A stretch of 64,000 bases of DNA, taken from contig JAZAQT010000883.1 of assembly GCA_036417435.1 (NCBI GenBank), positions 62,001-126,000 on the forward strand, in the 5' to 3' direction. Position 1 is the stretch's first letter, and every line of letters begins with the position of its first letter. Below, piece by piece: positions 23,536-35,114 of the stretch. Under the pieces are notes generated by a model. That model did not search any database, had not been told where the DNA came from, and was given only the letters and a program-made list of their open reading frames with translations. Both the position numbers and the translations under genes were made by a program. Source of the DNA: Inia geoffrensis. Taxonomy: Eukaryota; Chordata; Mammalia; Artiodactyla; Iniidae.

Positions 23536-25551
23536 GAATGGGGATTGATTAGGGTACAGGTTAGGGTACGGCAGTGGCTTAGGGTTAGCGTACGTTAGAG
23601 GGCATGGGTTAGTGTTGATGTACTGGTTAAAATTAGGACACGGGTGAGGGTGAAGTTTCGGGTGAGTGTCATGGTTAGGTTTCAGGTTATTGTTAAGGTT
23701 AGGGAATGGAGAGGGATTAGGGTACAGGTTAGGGTACCGCTGCGGTTTAGTGTTAGCGTACGGGAGAGGGCACGAGTTAGTCTTGGTGTCCTTGTTAAGA
23801 TTAGGGCACGGGTGAGGGTAAGGCTTCGGCTGAGGGTCAGGGTTAGGATTCGGGTTAGTGTTAGGGTTAGGGAATGGAGAGGAATTAGGATACAGGTTAG
23901 GGTACGACAATGCTTAAGGGTTAGCGTAAGTGTGAGGGCACGAGTTAGTGTTGCTGTACTGGTTAAGACAAGGGCACCGATGAGGGTAAGGCCTCGGAAA
24001 AGGGTCACATTCAGGGTTTCGCTTAGGGTTAGTGTTAGGGAATGGGGAGGGATTAGGGTACAGGATAGGGTACGACAATGCTTAAGGGTTAGCGTACGTT
24101 TGAGGGCATTAGTTAGTGTTTGTGTACTGGTTAAGATTAGGGCATTGGTTAGGGTAGGGCATCGGAAGTGGGTCAGGTTTAGGGATGGGGTTAGGGTTAG
24201 GGTTAAGGAATGGGGAGGGATTAGGGTACAATTTAGTGTACGACAACGATTAAGGTTTAGCGTACGTGTGAGGGCAAGAGTTAGTGTTGGTGTCCTGGTT
24301 AAGATTAGGTCACGGGTGAGGGTAAGGCTTCGGGTGAGGGTCAGGGTTATTATTCGTTTTAGGGTTAGGGTTAAGGAATGCAGAGGGTTTAGGGTACAGC
24401 TTAGGGTACGACAGGGCCTAAGCGTTAGCGTTCGTGTTAGGGCTAGGGTTAGTGTTAATATCCTGGTTAAGTTTAGGGCACGGGTGAGGGTAAGACTTCA
24501 GGTGAGGGTCAGGGTTAGGATTCGGGTTAAGGTTAGGATAAGGGAATGGGGAGGGATTAGGGTACACTTTAGGGTATGACAACGATTAAGGGTGGGCGTA
24601 CGTGTGAGGGCACGAGTTAGTGTTGGTGTCATGGTTAAGATTGGGGCACGGTTGAGGGTAAGGCTTCGGGTGAGGGTCAGGGTTAGGATTTGGGTTAGGG
24701 TTAGGGTTAGGGAATGGAGAGGGATTGGGGTACAGGTTAGGGTACGACAATGCTTAAGGGTTAGCGTAAGTGTGAGGGCACGAGTTAGTGTTGGTGTACT
24801 GGTTAAGACAAGGGCACCGATGAGGGTAAGGCCTCGGAAAAGGGTCACGTTCAGGGTTTAGCTTAGGGTTAAGGTTAGGGAATGGGGAGGGATTAGGTTA
24901 CAATATAGGGTACGACAATGCTTAAGGGTTAGCGTACGTTTGAGGGCATGAGTTAGTGCTTCTGTAATGGTTAAGATTAGGGCATTGGTTAGGGTAGGGC
25001 ATCGGAAGTGGGTCAGGTTTAGGGATGGGGTTAGGGTTAGGGTTAAGGAATGGGGAGGGTTTAGGGTACAATTAAGGGTACGACAACGCTAAAGGTTTAG
25101 CGTACGTGTGAGGGCACGAGTTAGTGTTGGTGTCCTGGTTAAGATTAGGGCACGGGTGAGGGTAAGGCTTCGGGTGAGGGTCAGGGTTAGGATTCGTGTT
25201 AGGGTTAGGGTTAAGGAATGCAGAGGGATTAGGGTACAGCTTAGGGTACGACAGTGCTTAAGGGATAGCGTTCGTGTGAGGGCAAGTGTTAGTGTTAGTG
25301 TCCTGGTTAAGATTAGGGCACAGGTGAGGGTAAGGCTTCAGGTGAGGGTCAGGGTTAGGATTCGGGTTAGGGTTAGGGTTAGGGAATGGGGAGATATTAG
25401 GGCACAGTTTAGGGTACCACAACGCTTAAGGGTTAGCGTACGTGTGAGGTCACTACTTAGTGTTAGTGTACTACTTACGATTAGGGCACGGGTGAGGGTA
25501 AAGCCTCGGAAGAGGTTCACGTTAAGGGTTAGGGTTAGGGTTAGGGTTAGG
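23536..25551 (+). repeat. HOR unit 20: 12-mer C-D-E-F-G-H-A'-E-F-G-H-B
   Basis: 2016 bp. Same monomer order as unit 11. Its first half is also the template of units 28, 30 and 32 (GTTATTGTTAAGG in C, GGTTATTATTCG in G). Confidence 0.92.
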
Positions 25552-26948
25552 TAATGGGGATTGATTAGGGTACAGGTTAGGGTATGGCAATGGCTTAGGG
25601 TTAGCGTACGTTAGAGGGCATGGGTTAGTGTTGATGTACTGGTTAAAATTAGGACACGGGTGAGGGTGAAGTTTCGGGTGAGTGTCATGGTTAGGTTTCA
25701 GGTTAGGGTTAGGGTTAGGGAATGGAGAGGGATTAGGGTACAGGTTAGGGTACCGCTGCGGTTTAGTGTTAGCGTATGTGTGAGAGCACGAGTTAGTCTT
25801 GGTGTCCTGGTTAAGATTAGGGCACGGTTGAGGGTAAGGCTTCGGGTGAGGGTCAGGGTTAGGATTCGTGTTAGGGTTAGGGTTAAGGAATGCAGAGGGA
25901 TTAGGGTACAGCTTAGGATACGACAGTGCTTAAGGGTTAGCGTTTGTGTGAGGGCAAGGGTTAGTGTTAGTGTCCTGGTTAAGATTAGGGCACGGGTGAG
26001 GGTAAGGCTTCAGGTGAGGGTCAGGGTTAGGATTCGGGTTAGGGTTAGGGTTAGGGAATGGAGAGGGAGTAGGGTACAGGTTAGGGTACCACTGCGGTTT
26101 TGTTTTAGCGTACGTGTGAGGGCACGAGTTAGTCTTGGTGTCCTGGTTAAGATTAGGGACGGGTGAGGGTAAGGCTTCGGGTGAGGGTCAGGGTTAGGAT
26201 TCGCGTTAGGGTTAGGGTTAGGGAATGGAGGGGGATTAGGGTACAGGTTAGGGTACGACAATGCTTAAGGGTTAGCGTAAGTGTGAGGGCACGAGTTAGT
26301 TTTGGTGTACTGGTTAAGACAAGGGCACCGATGAGGGTAAGGCCTCGGAAAAGGGTCACGTTCAGGGTTTCGCTTAGGGTTAGGGTTAGGGAATGGGGAG
26401 GGATTAGGGTACAGGATAGGGTACGACAATGCTTAAGGGTTAGCGTACATTTGAGGCCATGAGTTAGTGCCTCTGTACTGGTTAAGATTAGGGCATTGGT
26501 TAGGGTAGGGCATCGGAAGTGGGTCAGGTTTAGGGATGGGGTTAGGGTTAGGGTTAAGGAATGGGTAGGGTTTCGGGTACAATTTAGGGTACGACAACGC
26601 TAAAGGTTTAGCGTACGTGTGAGGGCACGAGTTAGTGTTGGTGTCCTGGTTAAGATTAGGGCACGGGTGAGGGTAAGGCTTCGGGTGAGGGTCAGGGTTA
26701 GGATTCGTGTTAGGGTTAGGGTTAAGGAATGCAGAAGGATTAGGGTACAGCTTAGGGTACGACAGTGCTTAAGGGTTAGCGTTCGTGTGAGGGCAATGGT
26801 TAGTGTTAGTGTCCTGGTTAAGATTAGGGCACGGGTGAGGGTAAGGCTTCAAGTGAGGGTCAGGGTTAGGATTCGGGTTAGTGTTAGGGTTAGGGAATGG
26901 GGAGGGATTAGGGTACAGTTTAGGGTACGACAACGATTAAGGGTGGAT
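25102..26948 (+). repeat. 1848-bp tandem duplication, copy 1
   Basis: Eleven monomers repeated immediately downstream. Differences seen: 25322 A versus 27169 G, a 1-bp loss near 26159, and 26852 A versus 28700 G. The copies abut at a GTACGTGTGAGGGCACGAG segment common to several monomer types. Confidence 0.9.
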
Positions 26949-27398
26949 GTACGTGTGAGGGCACGAGTTAGTGTTGGTGTCCTGGTTAAGATTAGGGCAC
27001 GGGTGAGGGTAAGGCTTCGGGTGAGGGTCAGGGTTAGGATTCGTGTTAGGGTTAGGGTTAAGGAATGCAGAGGGATTAGGGTACAGCTTAGGGTACGACA
27101 GTGCTTAAGGGATAGCGTTCGTGTGAGGGCAAGTGTTAGTGTTAGTGTCCTGGTTAAGATTAGGGCACGGGTGAGGGTAAGGCTTCAGGTGAGGGTCAGG
27201 GTTAGGATTCGGGTTAGGGTTAGGGTTAGGGAATGGGGAGATATTAGGGCACAGTTTAGGGTACCACAACGCTTAAGGGTTAGCGTACGTGTGAGGTCAC
27301 TACTTAGTGTTAGTGTACTACTTACGATTAGGGCACGGGTGAGGGTAAAGCCTCGGAAGAGGTTCACGTTAAGGGTTAGGGTTAGGGTTAGGGTTAGG
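25552..27398 (+). repeat. HOR unit 21: 11-mer C-D-H-D-E-F-G-H-A'-H-B
   Basis: 1847 bp = 11 x 168 - 1, with the lost base near 26159 (TTAGGGACGGG). D occurs twice (25720, 26056) and H three times. Duplicated next door in unit 22. Confidence 0.91.
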
Positions 27399-28796
27399 TA
27401 ATGGGGATTGATTAGGGTACAGGTTAGGGTATGGCAATGGCTTAGGGTTAGCGTACGTTAGAGGGCATGGGTTAGTGTTGATGTACTGGTTAAAATTAGG
27501 ACACGGGTGAGGGTGAAGTTTCGGGTGAGTGTCATGGTTAGGTTTCAGGTTAGGGTTAGGGTTAGGGAATGGAGAGGGATTAGGGTACAGGTTAGGGTAC
27601 CGCTGCGGTTTAGTGTTAGCGTATGTGTGAGAGCACGAGTTAGTCTTGGTGTCCTGGTTAAGATTAGGGCACGGTTGAGGGTAAGGCTTCGGGTGAGGGT
27701 CAGGGTTAGGATTCGTGTTAGGGTTAGGGTTAAGGAATGCAGAGGGATTAGGGTACAGCTTAGGATACGACAGTGCTTAAGGGTTAGCGTTTGTGTGAGG
27801 GCAAGGGTTAGTGTTAGTGTCCTGGTTAAGATTAGGGCACGGGTGAGGGTAAGGCTTCAGGTGAGGGTCAGGGTTAGGATTCGGGTTAGGGTTAGGGTTA
27901 GGGAATGGAGAGGGAGTAGGGTACAGGTTAGGGTACCACTGCGGTTTTGTTTTAGCGTACGTGTGAGGGCACGAGTTAGTCTTGGTGTCCTGGTTAAGAT
28001 TAGGGCACGGGTGAGGGTAAGGCTTCGGGTGAGGGTCAGGGTTAGGATTCGCGTTAGGGTTAGGGTTAGGGAATGGAGGGGGATTAGGGTACAGGTTAGG
28101 GTACGACAATGCTTAAGGGTTAGCGTAAGTGTGAGGGCACGAGTTAGTTTTGGTGTACTGGTTAAGACAAGGGCACCGATGAGGGTAAGGCCTCGGAAAA
28201 GGGTCACGTTCAGGGTTTCGCTTAGGGTTAGGGTTAGGGAATGGGGAGGGATTAGGGTACAGGATAGGGTACGACAATGCTTAAGGGTTAGCGTACATTT
28301 GAGGCCATGAGTTAGTGCCTCTGTACTGGTTAAGATTAGGGCATTGGTTAGGGTAGGGCATCGGAAGTGGGTCAGGTTTAGGGATGGGGTTAGGGTTAGG
28401 GTTAAGGAATGGGTAGGGTTTCGGGTACAATTTAGGGTACGACAACGCTAAAGGTTTAGCGTACGTGTGAGGGCACGAGTTAGTGTTGGTGTCCTGGTTA
28501 AGATTAGGGCACGGGTGAGGGTAAGGCTTCGGGTGAGGGTCAGGGTTAGGATTCGTGTTAGGGTTAGGGTTAAGGAATGCAGAAGGATTAGGGTACAGCT
28601 TAGGGTACGACAGTGCTTAAGGGTTAGCGTTCGTGTGAGGGCAATGGTTAGTGTTAGTGTCCTGGTTAAGATTAGGGCACGGGTGAGGGTAAGGCTTCAG
28701 GTGAGGGTCAGGGTTAGGATTCGGGTTAGTGTTAGGGTTAGGGAATGGGGAGGGATTAGGGTACAGTTTAGGGTACGACAACGATTAAGGGTGGAT
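26949..28796 (+). repeat. 1848-bp tandem duplication, copy 2
   Basis: Copy 2 keeps the full 1848 bp (11 x 168). Similarity to the start of copy 1 continues to about 28,861 and then ends where true A sequence begins. Confidence 0.9.
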
Positions 28797-29078
28797 GTAC
28801 GTGTGAGGGCACGAGTTAGTGTTGGTGTCCTGGTTAAGATTAGGGCACGGGTGAGGGTAAGTTTTCGGGTGAGGGTCAGGGATAGAATTCGGGTTAGGGT
28901 TAGGGTTAGGGAATGGGGAGATATTAGGGCACAGTTTAGGGTACCACAACGCTTAAGGTTTAGCGTACGTGTGAGGTCACTAGTTAGTGTTAGTTTACTG
29001 CTTACGATTAGGGCACGGGTGAGGGTAAGTCCTCGGAAGAGGGTCACGTTAAGGGTTAGGGTTAGGGTTAGGGTTAGG
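27399..29078 (+). repeat. HOR unit 22: 10-mer C-D-H-D-E-F-G-H-A-B
   Basis: 1680 bp. The first eight monomers copy unit 21. It then enters a true A (GATAGAATTC at 28881-28890) and B, like unit 13. Confidence 0.92.
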
Positions 29079-30086
29079 GAATGGGGATTGATTAGGGTAC
29101 AGTTTAGGGTACGGCAATTGCTTAGGGTTAGCGTACGTTAGAGGGCATGGGTTAGTGTTGATGTACTGGTTAAAATTAGGACACGGGTGAGGGTGAAGTT
29201 TCGGGTGAGTGTCATGGTTAGGTTTCAGGTTAGGGTTAGGGTTAGGGAATGGAGAGGGATTAGGGTACAGGTTAGGGTATCACTGCGGTTTAGTGTTAGC
29301 GTAAGTGTGAGGGCATGAGTTAGTTTTGGTGTACTGGTTAAGACAAGGGCACCGATGAGGGTAAGGCCTCGGAAAAGTGTCACGTTCAGGGTTTCGCTTA
29401 GGGTTAGGGTTAGGGAATGGGGAGGGATTAGGGTACAGGATAGGGTACGACAATCCTTAAGGGTTAGCATATGATTGAGGGCATGAGTTAGTGCTTGTGT
29501 ACTGGTTAAGATTAGGGCATTGGTTAGGGTAGGGCATCGGAAGTGGGTCAGGTTTAGGGATGGGGTTAGGGTTAGGGTTAAGGAATGGGGAGGGATTAGG
29601 GTACAATTTAGGGTACGACAACGCTTAAGGTTTAGCGTACGTGTGAGAGCACGAGTTAGTGTTGGTGTCCTGGTTAAGATTAGGGCACGGGTGAGGGTAA
29701 GGCTTCGGGTGAGGGTCAGGGTTAGGATTCGTGTTAGGGTTAGGGTTAAGGAATGCAGAGGGATTAGGGTACAGCTTAGGATACGACAGTGCTTAAGGGT
29801 TAGGGTTTGTGTGAGGGCAAGTGTTAGTGTTAGTGTCCTCGTTAAGATTAGGTCACGGGTGAGGGTAAGGCTTCAGGTGAGGGTCAGTGTTAGGATTCGG
29901 GTTAGGGTTAGGGTTAGGGAATGGGGAGATATTAGGGCACAGTTTAGGGTACCACAACGCTTAAGGTTTAGCGTACGTGTGAGGTCACTAGTTAGTGTTA
30001 GTGTACTGCTTACGATTAGGGCACGGGTGAGGGTAAGGTCTCGGAAGAGGGTCACGTTAAGGGTTAGGGTTAGGGTTAGGGTTAGG
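29079..30086 (+). repeat. HOR unit 23: 6-mer C-D/E-F-G-H-B
   Basis: 1008 bp. The monomer at 29247 starts as D (GTATCACTGCGG) and switches to E within TTTAGTGTTAGCGTA, removing exactly one monomer compared with unit 14. Confidence 0.92.
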
Positions 30087-31430
30087 GAATGGGGATTGAT
30101 TAGGGTACAGGTTAGGGTACGGCAATGGCTTAGGGTTAGCGTACGTTAGAGGGCATGGTTTAGTGTTGATGTACTGGTTAAAATTAGGATACGGGTGAGG
30201 GTGCAGTTTCGGGTGAGTGTCATGGTAAGGTTTCAGGTTAGGGTTAGGGTTAGGGAATGGAGAGGGATTAGGGTACAGGTTAGGGTACCACTCCGTTTTA
30301 GTGTTAGCGTACGTGTGAGGGCACGAGTTAGTCTTGTTGTCCTGGTTAAGATTAGGGCACGGTTGAGGGTAAGGCTTCGGGTGAGGGTCAGTGTTAGGAT
30401 TCGGGTTGGGGTTAGGGTTAGGTAATGGAGAGGGATTAGTGTACAGGTTAGGGTATGACAATGCTTAAGGGTTAGCGTAAGTGTGAGGTCACGAGTTAGT
30501 GTTGGTGTACTGGTTAAGACAAGGGCACCAATGAGGGTAAGGCCTCGGAAAAGGGTCACGTTCAGGGTTTCGCTTAGGGTTAGGGTTAGGGAATGGGGAG
30601 GGATTAGGGTACAGGATAGGATACGACAATGCTTAAGGGTTAGCGTACGTCTGAGGGCATGAGTTAGTGCTTCTGTACTGGTTAAGATAAGGGCATTCGT
30701 TAGGGTAGGGCATCGGAAGTGGGTCAGGTTTAGAGATGGGGTTAGGGTTAGGGTTAAGGAATGGGGAGGGTTTAGGGTACAATTTAGGGTATGACAGCGC
30801 TAAAGGTTTAGAGTACGTGTGAGGGCACGAGTTAGTGTTGGTGTCCTGTTTAAGATTAGGGCACGGGTGAGGGTAAGGCTTCAGGTGAGGGTCAGGGTTA
30901 GGATTCGTGTTAGGGTTAGGATTAAGGAATGCAGAGGGATTAGGGTACAGCTTAGGGTACGACAGTGCTTAAGGGTTAGCGTTCGTGTGAGGGCAAGGTT
31001 TAGTGTTAGTGTCCTGGTTAAGATTAGGGCACGGGTGAGGGTAAGGCTTCAGGTGAGGGTCAGGGTTAGGATTCGGGTTAGGGTTAGGGTTAGGGAATGG
31101 GGAGGAATTAGGGTACAGTTTAGGGTACGACAGCGATTAAGTGTTAGCGTTTGTGTGAGGGCAAGGGTTAGTGTTAGTGTCCTGGTTAAGATTAGGGCAC
31201 AGGTGAGGGTAAGGCTTCAGGTGAGGGTCAGGGTTAGGATTCGGGTTAGGGTTAGGGTTAGGGAATGGGGAGATATTAGGGCACAGTTTAGGGTACCACA
31301 ACGCTTGAGGTTTAGCGTATGTGTGAGGTTACTAGTTAGTGTTAGTTTACTGCTTACGATTAGGGCACGGGTGAGGGTAAGGCCTCGGAAGAGGGTCACG
31401 TTAAGGGTTAGGGTTAGGGTTAGGGTTAGG
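30087..31430 (+). repeat. HOR unit 24: 8-mer C-D-E-F-G-H-A/H-B
   Basis: 1344 bp. Corresponds to units 15 and 16 together (2016 bp) with four monomers removed. Confidence 0.92.
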
Positions 31431-32774
31431 GAATGGGGATTGATTAGTGTACAGGTTAGGGTATGGCAATGGCTTAGGGTTAGCGTACGTTAGAGATCAT
31501 GGTTTAGTGTTGATGTACTGGTTATAATTAGGACACGGGTGAGGGTGAAGTTTCGGGTGAGTGTCATGGTTAGGTTTCAGGTTAGGGTTAGGGTTAGGGA
31601 ATGGAGAGGGATTAGGGTACAGGTTAGGGTACCACTGCGGTTTAGTGTTAGCGTACGTGTGAGGGCACGAGTTAGTCTTGGTGTCCTGGTTAAGATTAGG
31701 GCACGGTTGAGGGTAAGGCTTCGGGTGAGGGTCAGGGTTAGGATTCGGGTTAGGGTTAGGGTTAGGGAATGGAGAGGGATTAGGGTACAGGTTAGGGTAC
31801 GACAATGCTTAAGGGTTAGCGTAAGTGTGAGGGCACGAGTTAGTGTTGGTGTACTGGTTAAGACAAGGGAAACAATGAGGGTAAGGCCTCGGAAAAGGGT
31901 CACGTTCAGGGTTTCGCTTAGGGTTAGGGTTAGGGAATGGGGAGGGATTAGGGTACAAGATAGGATACGACAATGCTTAAGGGTTAGCGTACGTTTGAGG
32001 GCATGAGTTAGTGCTTCTGTACTGGTTAAGATTAGGGCATTGGTTAGGGTAGGGCATCGGAAGTGGGTCAGGTTTAGAGATGGGGTTAGGGTTAGGGTTA
32101 AGGAATGGGGAGTGTTTAGGGTACAATTTAGGGTACGACAACGCTAAAGGTTTAGCGTACGTGTGAGGGCACGGGTTAGTGTTGGTGTCCTGGTTAAGAT
32201 TAGGGCACGTGTGAGGGTAAGGCTTCGGGAGAGGGTCAGGGTTAGGATTCGTGTTAGGGTTAGGGTTAAGGAATGCAGAGGGATTAGGGTACAGCTTAGG
32301 GTACGACAGTGCTTAAGGATTAGCCTTCGTGTGAGGGCAAAGGTTAGTGTTAGTGTCCTGGTTAAGATTAGGGAACGGGTGAGGGTAAGGCTTCAGGTGA
32401 GGGTCAGGGTTAGGATTCGGATTAGGGTTAGGGTTAGGGAATGGGGAGGGATTAGGGTACAGTTTAGGGTACGACAACGATTAAGGGTTAGCGTACGTGT
32501 GAGGGCACGTGTTAGTGTTGGTGTCATGGTTAAGATAAGGGCACGGGTGAGGGTAAGGGTTCGGGTGAGGTTCAGGGATAGAATTCGGGTTAGGGTTAGG
32601 GTTAGGGAATGGGGTGATATTAGGGCACAGTTTAGGGTACCACAACGCTTAAGGTTTAGCGTACGTGTGAGGTCACTAGTTAGTGTTAGTGTACTGCTTA
32701 CGATTAGGGCACGGGTGAGGGTAAGGCCTCGGAAGAGGGTCACGTTAAGGGTTAGGGTTAGGGTTAGGGTTAGG
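31431..32774 (+). repeat. HOR unit 25: 8-mer C-D-E-F-G-H-A-B
   Basis: 1344 bp; partner of unit 17, sharing GGTTATAATTAGG and the H marker GGATTAGCCTTCG. Confidence 0.93.
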
Positions 32775-33950
32775 GAATGGGGATTGATTAGGGTACAGGT
32801 TAGGGTACAGCAATGGCTTAGGGTTAGCGTACGTTAGAGGGCATGGTTTAGTGTTGATGTACTGGTTAAAATTAGGACACGGGTGAGGGTGAAGCTTCGG
32901 GTGAGTGTCATGGTTAGGTTTCAGGTTAGGGTTAGGGTTAGGGAATGGAGAGGGATTAGGGTACAGGTTAGGGTACCACTGCGGTTTAGTGTTAGCATAC
33001 ATGTGAGGACACGAGTTAGTCTTGGTGTCCTGGTTAAGATTAGGGCACGGGTGAGGGTAAGGCTTCGGTTGAGTGTCAGGGTTAGGATTCGGGTTAGGGT
33101 TTGGGTTAGGGAATGGAGAGGGATTAGGGTACAGGTTAGGGTACGACAATGCTTAAGGGTTAGCGTAAGTGTGAGGGCACGAGTTAGTGTTGGTGTACTG
33201 GTTAAGACAAGGGCACCGATGAGGGTAAGGCCTCGGAAAAGGGTCACGTTCAGGGTTTCGCTTAGGGTTAGGGTTAGGGAATGGGGAGGGATTAGGGTAC
33301 AGGATAGGGTACGACAATGCTTAAGGGTTAGCGTACATTTGAGTGCATGAGTTAGTGCTTGTGTACTGGTTAAGATAAGGGCATTGGTTAGGGTAGGGCA
33401 TCGGAAGTGGGTCAGGTTTAGGGATGGGGTTAGGGTTAGGGTTAAGGAATGGGGAGGGATTAGGGTACAATTTAGGGTACGACAACGCTTAAGGTTTAGT
33501 GTACGTGTGAGGGCACGAGTTAGTGTTGGTGTCCTGGTTAAGATTAGGGCACGGGTGAGGGTAAGGCTTCGGGTGAGGGTCAGGGTTAAGATTCGTGTTA
33601 GGGTTAGGGTTAAGGAATGCAGAGGGAGTAGGGTACAGCTCTGGGTACGACAGTGCTTAAGGGTTAGCGTTCGTGTGACGGCAAGGGATAGTGTTAGTGT
33701 CCTGGTTAAGATTAGGGCACGGGTGAGGGTAAGGCTTCAGGTGAGGGTCAGGGTTAGGATTCGGGTTAGGGTTAGGGTTAGGGAATGGGGAGATATTAGG
33801 GCACAGTTTAGGGTACCACAACGCTTAAGGTTTAGCGTACGTGTGAGGTCACTAGTTAGTGTTAGTGTACTGCTTACGATTAGGGCACGGGTGAGGGTAA
33901 GGCCTCGGAAGAGGGTCACGTTAAAGGTTAGGGTTAGGGTTAGGGTTAGG
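32775..33950 (+). repeat. HOR unit 26: 7-mer C-D-E-F-G-H-B
   Basis: 1176 bp; partner of unit 18 without its A/H monomer. G and H resemble unit 2 more than unit 18 (GGGTTAAGATTCG, ACAGCTCTGGGTACG). Confidence 0.92.
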
Positions 33951-35114
33951 TAATGGGGATTGATTAGGGTACAGGTTAGGGTACGGCAATGGCTTAGGGT
34001 TAGCGTACGTTAGAGGGCATGGGTTAGTGTTGATGTACTGGTTAAAATTAGGACACGGGTGAGGGTAAAGTTTCGGGTGAGTGTCATGGTTAGGTTTCAG
34101 GTTAGGGTTAGGGTTAGGGAATGGAGAGGGATTAGGGTACAGGTTAGGGTACCGCTGCGGTTTAGTGTTAGCGTACGTGTGAGGGCACGAGTTAGTCTTG
34201 GTGTCCTGGTTAAGATTAGGGCACGGGTGAGGGTAAGGCTTCGGGTGAGGGTCAGGGTTAGGATTCAGGTTAGGGTAAGGGTTAGGGAATGGAGAGGGAT
34301 TAGGGTACTTGTTAGGGAACGACAATGCCTAAAGTTTAGCGTAAGTGTGAGGGCACGAGTTAGTGTTGGTGTACTGGTTAAGACAAGGGCACCGATGAGG
34401 GTAAGGCCTCGGAATAGGGTCACGTTCAGGGTTTCGCTTAGGGTTACGGTTAGGGAATGGGGAGGGATTAGGGTACAGGATAGGGTACGACAATGCTTAA
34501 GGGTTAGCGTACGTTTGAGGGCATGAGTTAGTGTTTGTGTACTGGTTAAGATTAGGGCATTGGTTAGGGTAAGGCATCGGAAGTGGGTCAGGTTTAGGGA
34601 TGGGGTTAGGGTTAGGGTTAAGGAATGGGGAGGGATTAGGGTACAATTTAGGGTACGACAACGCTTAAGGTTTAGCGTACATGTGAGGGCACGAGTTAGT
34701 GTTGGTGTCCTGGTTAAGATTAGGGCACGCGTGAGGGTAAGGCTTCGGGTGAGGGTCAGGGTTAGGATTCGTGTTAGGGTTAGGGTTAAGGAATGCAGAG
34801 GGATTAGGGTACAGCTTACGGTACGACAGTGCTTAAGGGTTAGCGTTCGTGTGAGGGCAAGGGTTAGTGTTAGTGTCCTGGTTAAGATTAGGGCACGGGT
34901 GAGGGTAAGGCTTCAGGTGAGGGTCAGGGTTAGAATTCGGGTTAGGGTTAGGGTTAGGGAATGGGGAGATATTAGGGCAAAGTTTAGGGTACCACAACGC
35001 TTAAGGTTTAGCGTACGTGTGAGGTCACAAGTTAGTGTTAGTGTACTGCTTACGATTAGGGCACGGGGGAGGGTAAGGCCTCGGAAGAGGTTCACGTTAA
35101 GGGTTAGGGTTAGG
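33951..35114 (+). repeat. HOR unit 27: 7-mer C-D-E-F-G-H-B, two hexamers short
   Basis: 1164 bp = 7 x 168 - 12. C begins TAATGG. The B to C junction at about 35100-35114 keeps only two GGGTTA-type units where four are usual: a loss of exactly two hexamers. Confidence 0.92.

Larger units (their letters stand above)
12510..24660 (+). repeat. Super-repeat of about 12 kb, copy 1
   Basis: Units 11 to 20 line up in order with units 20 to 28, sharing many private variants. The offset changes stepwise: 11,255-11,256, 12,599, 12,431, 11,759, 11,591 and 11,579 bp. Every step is a whole number of monomers apart from 1-bp and 12-bp indels. Ends are approximate. Copies 1 and 2 overlap in coordinates because the repetition is tandem. 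Confidence 0.85.

Noticed and set aside
28881..28890. Transposon or retroelement inserted in the array
   Set aside because: The distance between successive C monomers is always a whole number of monomers within a few bases, leaving no room for an insert, and no terminal repeats or foreign coding sequence were seen.
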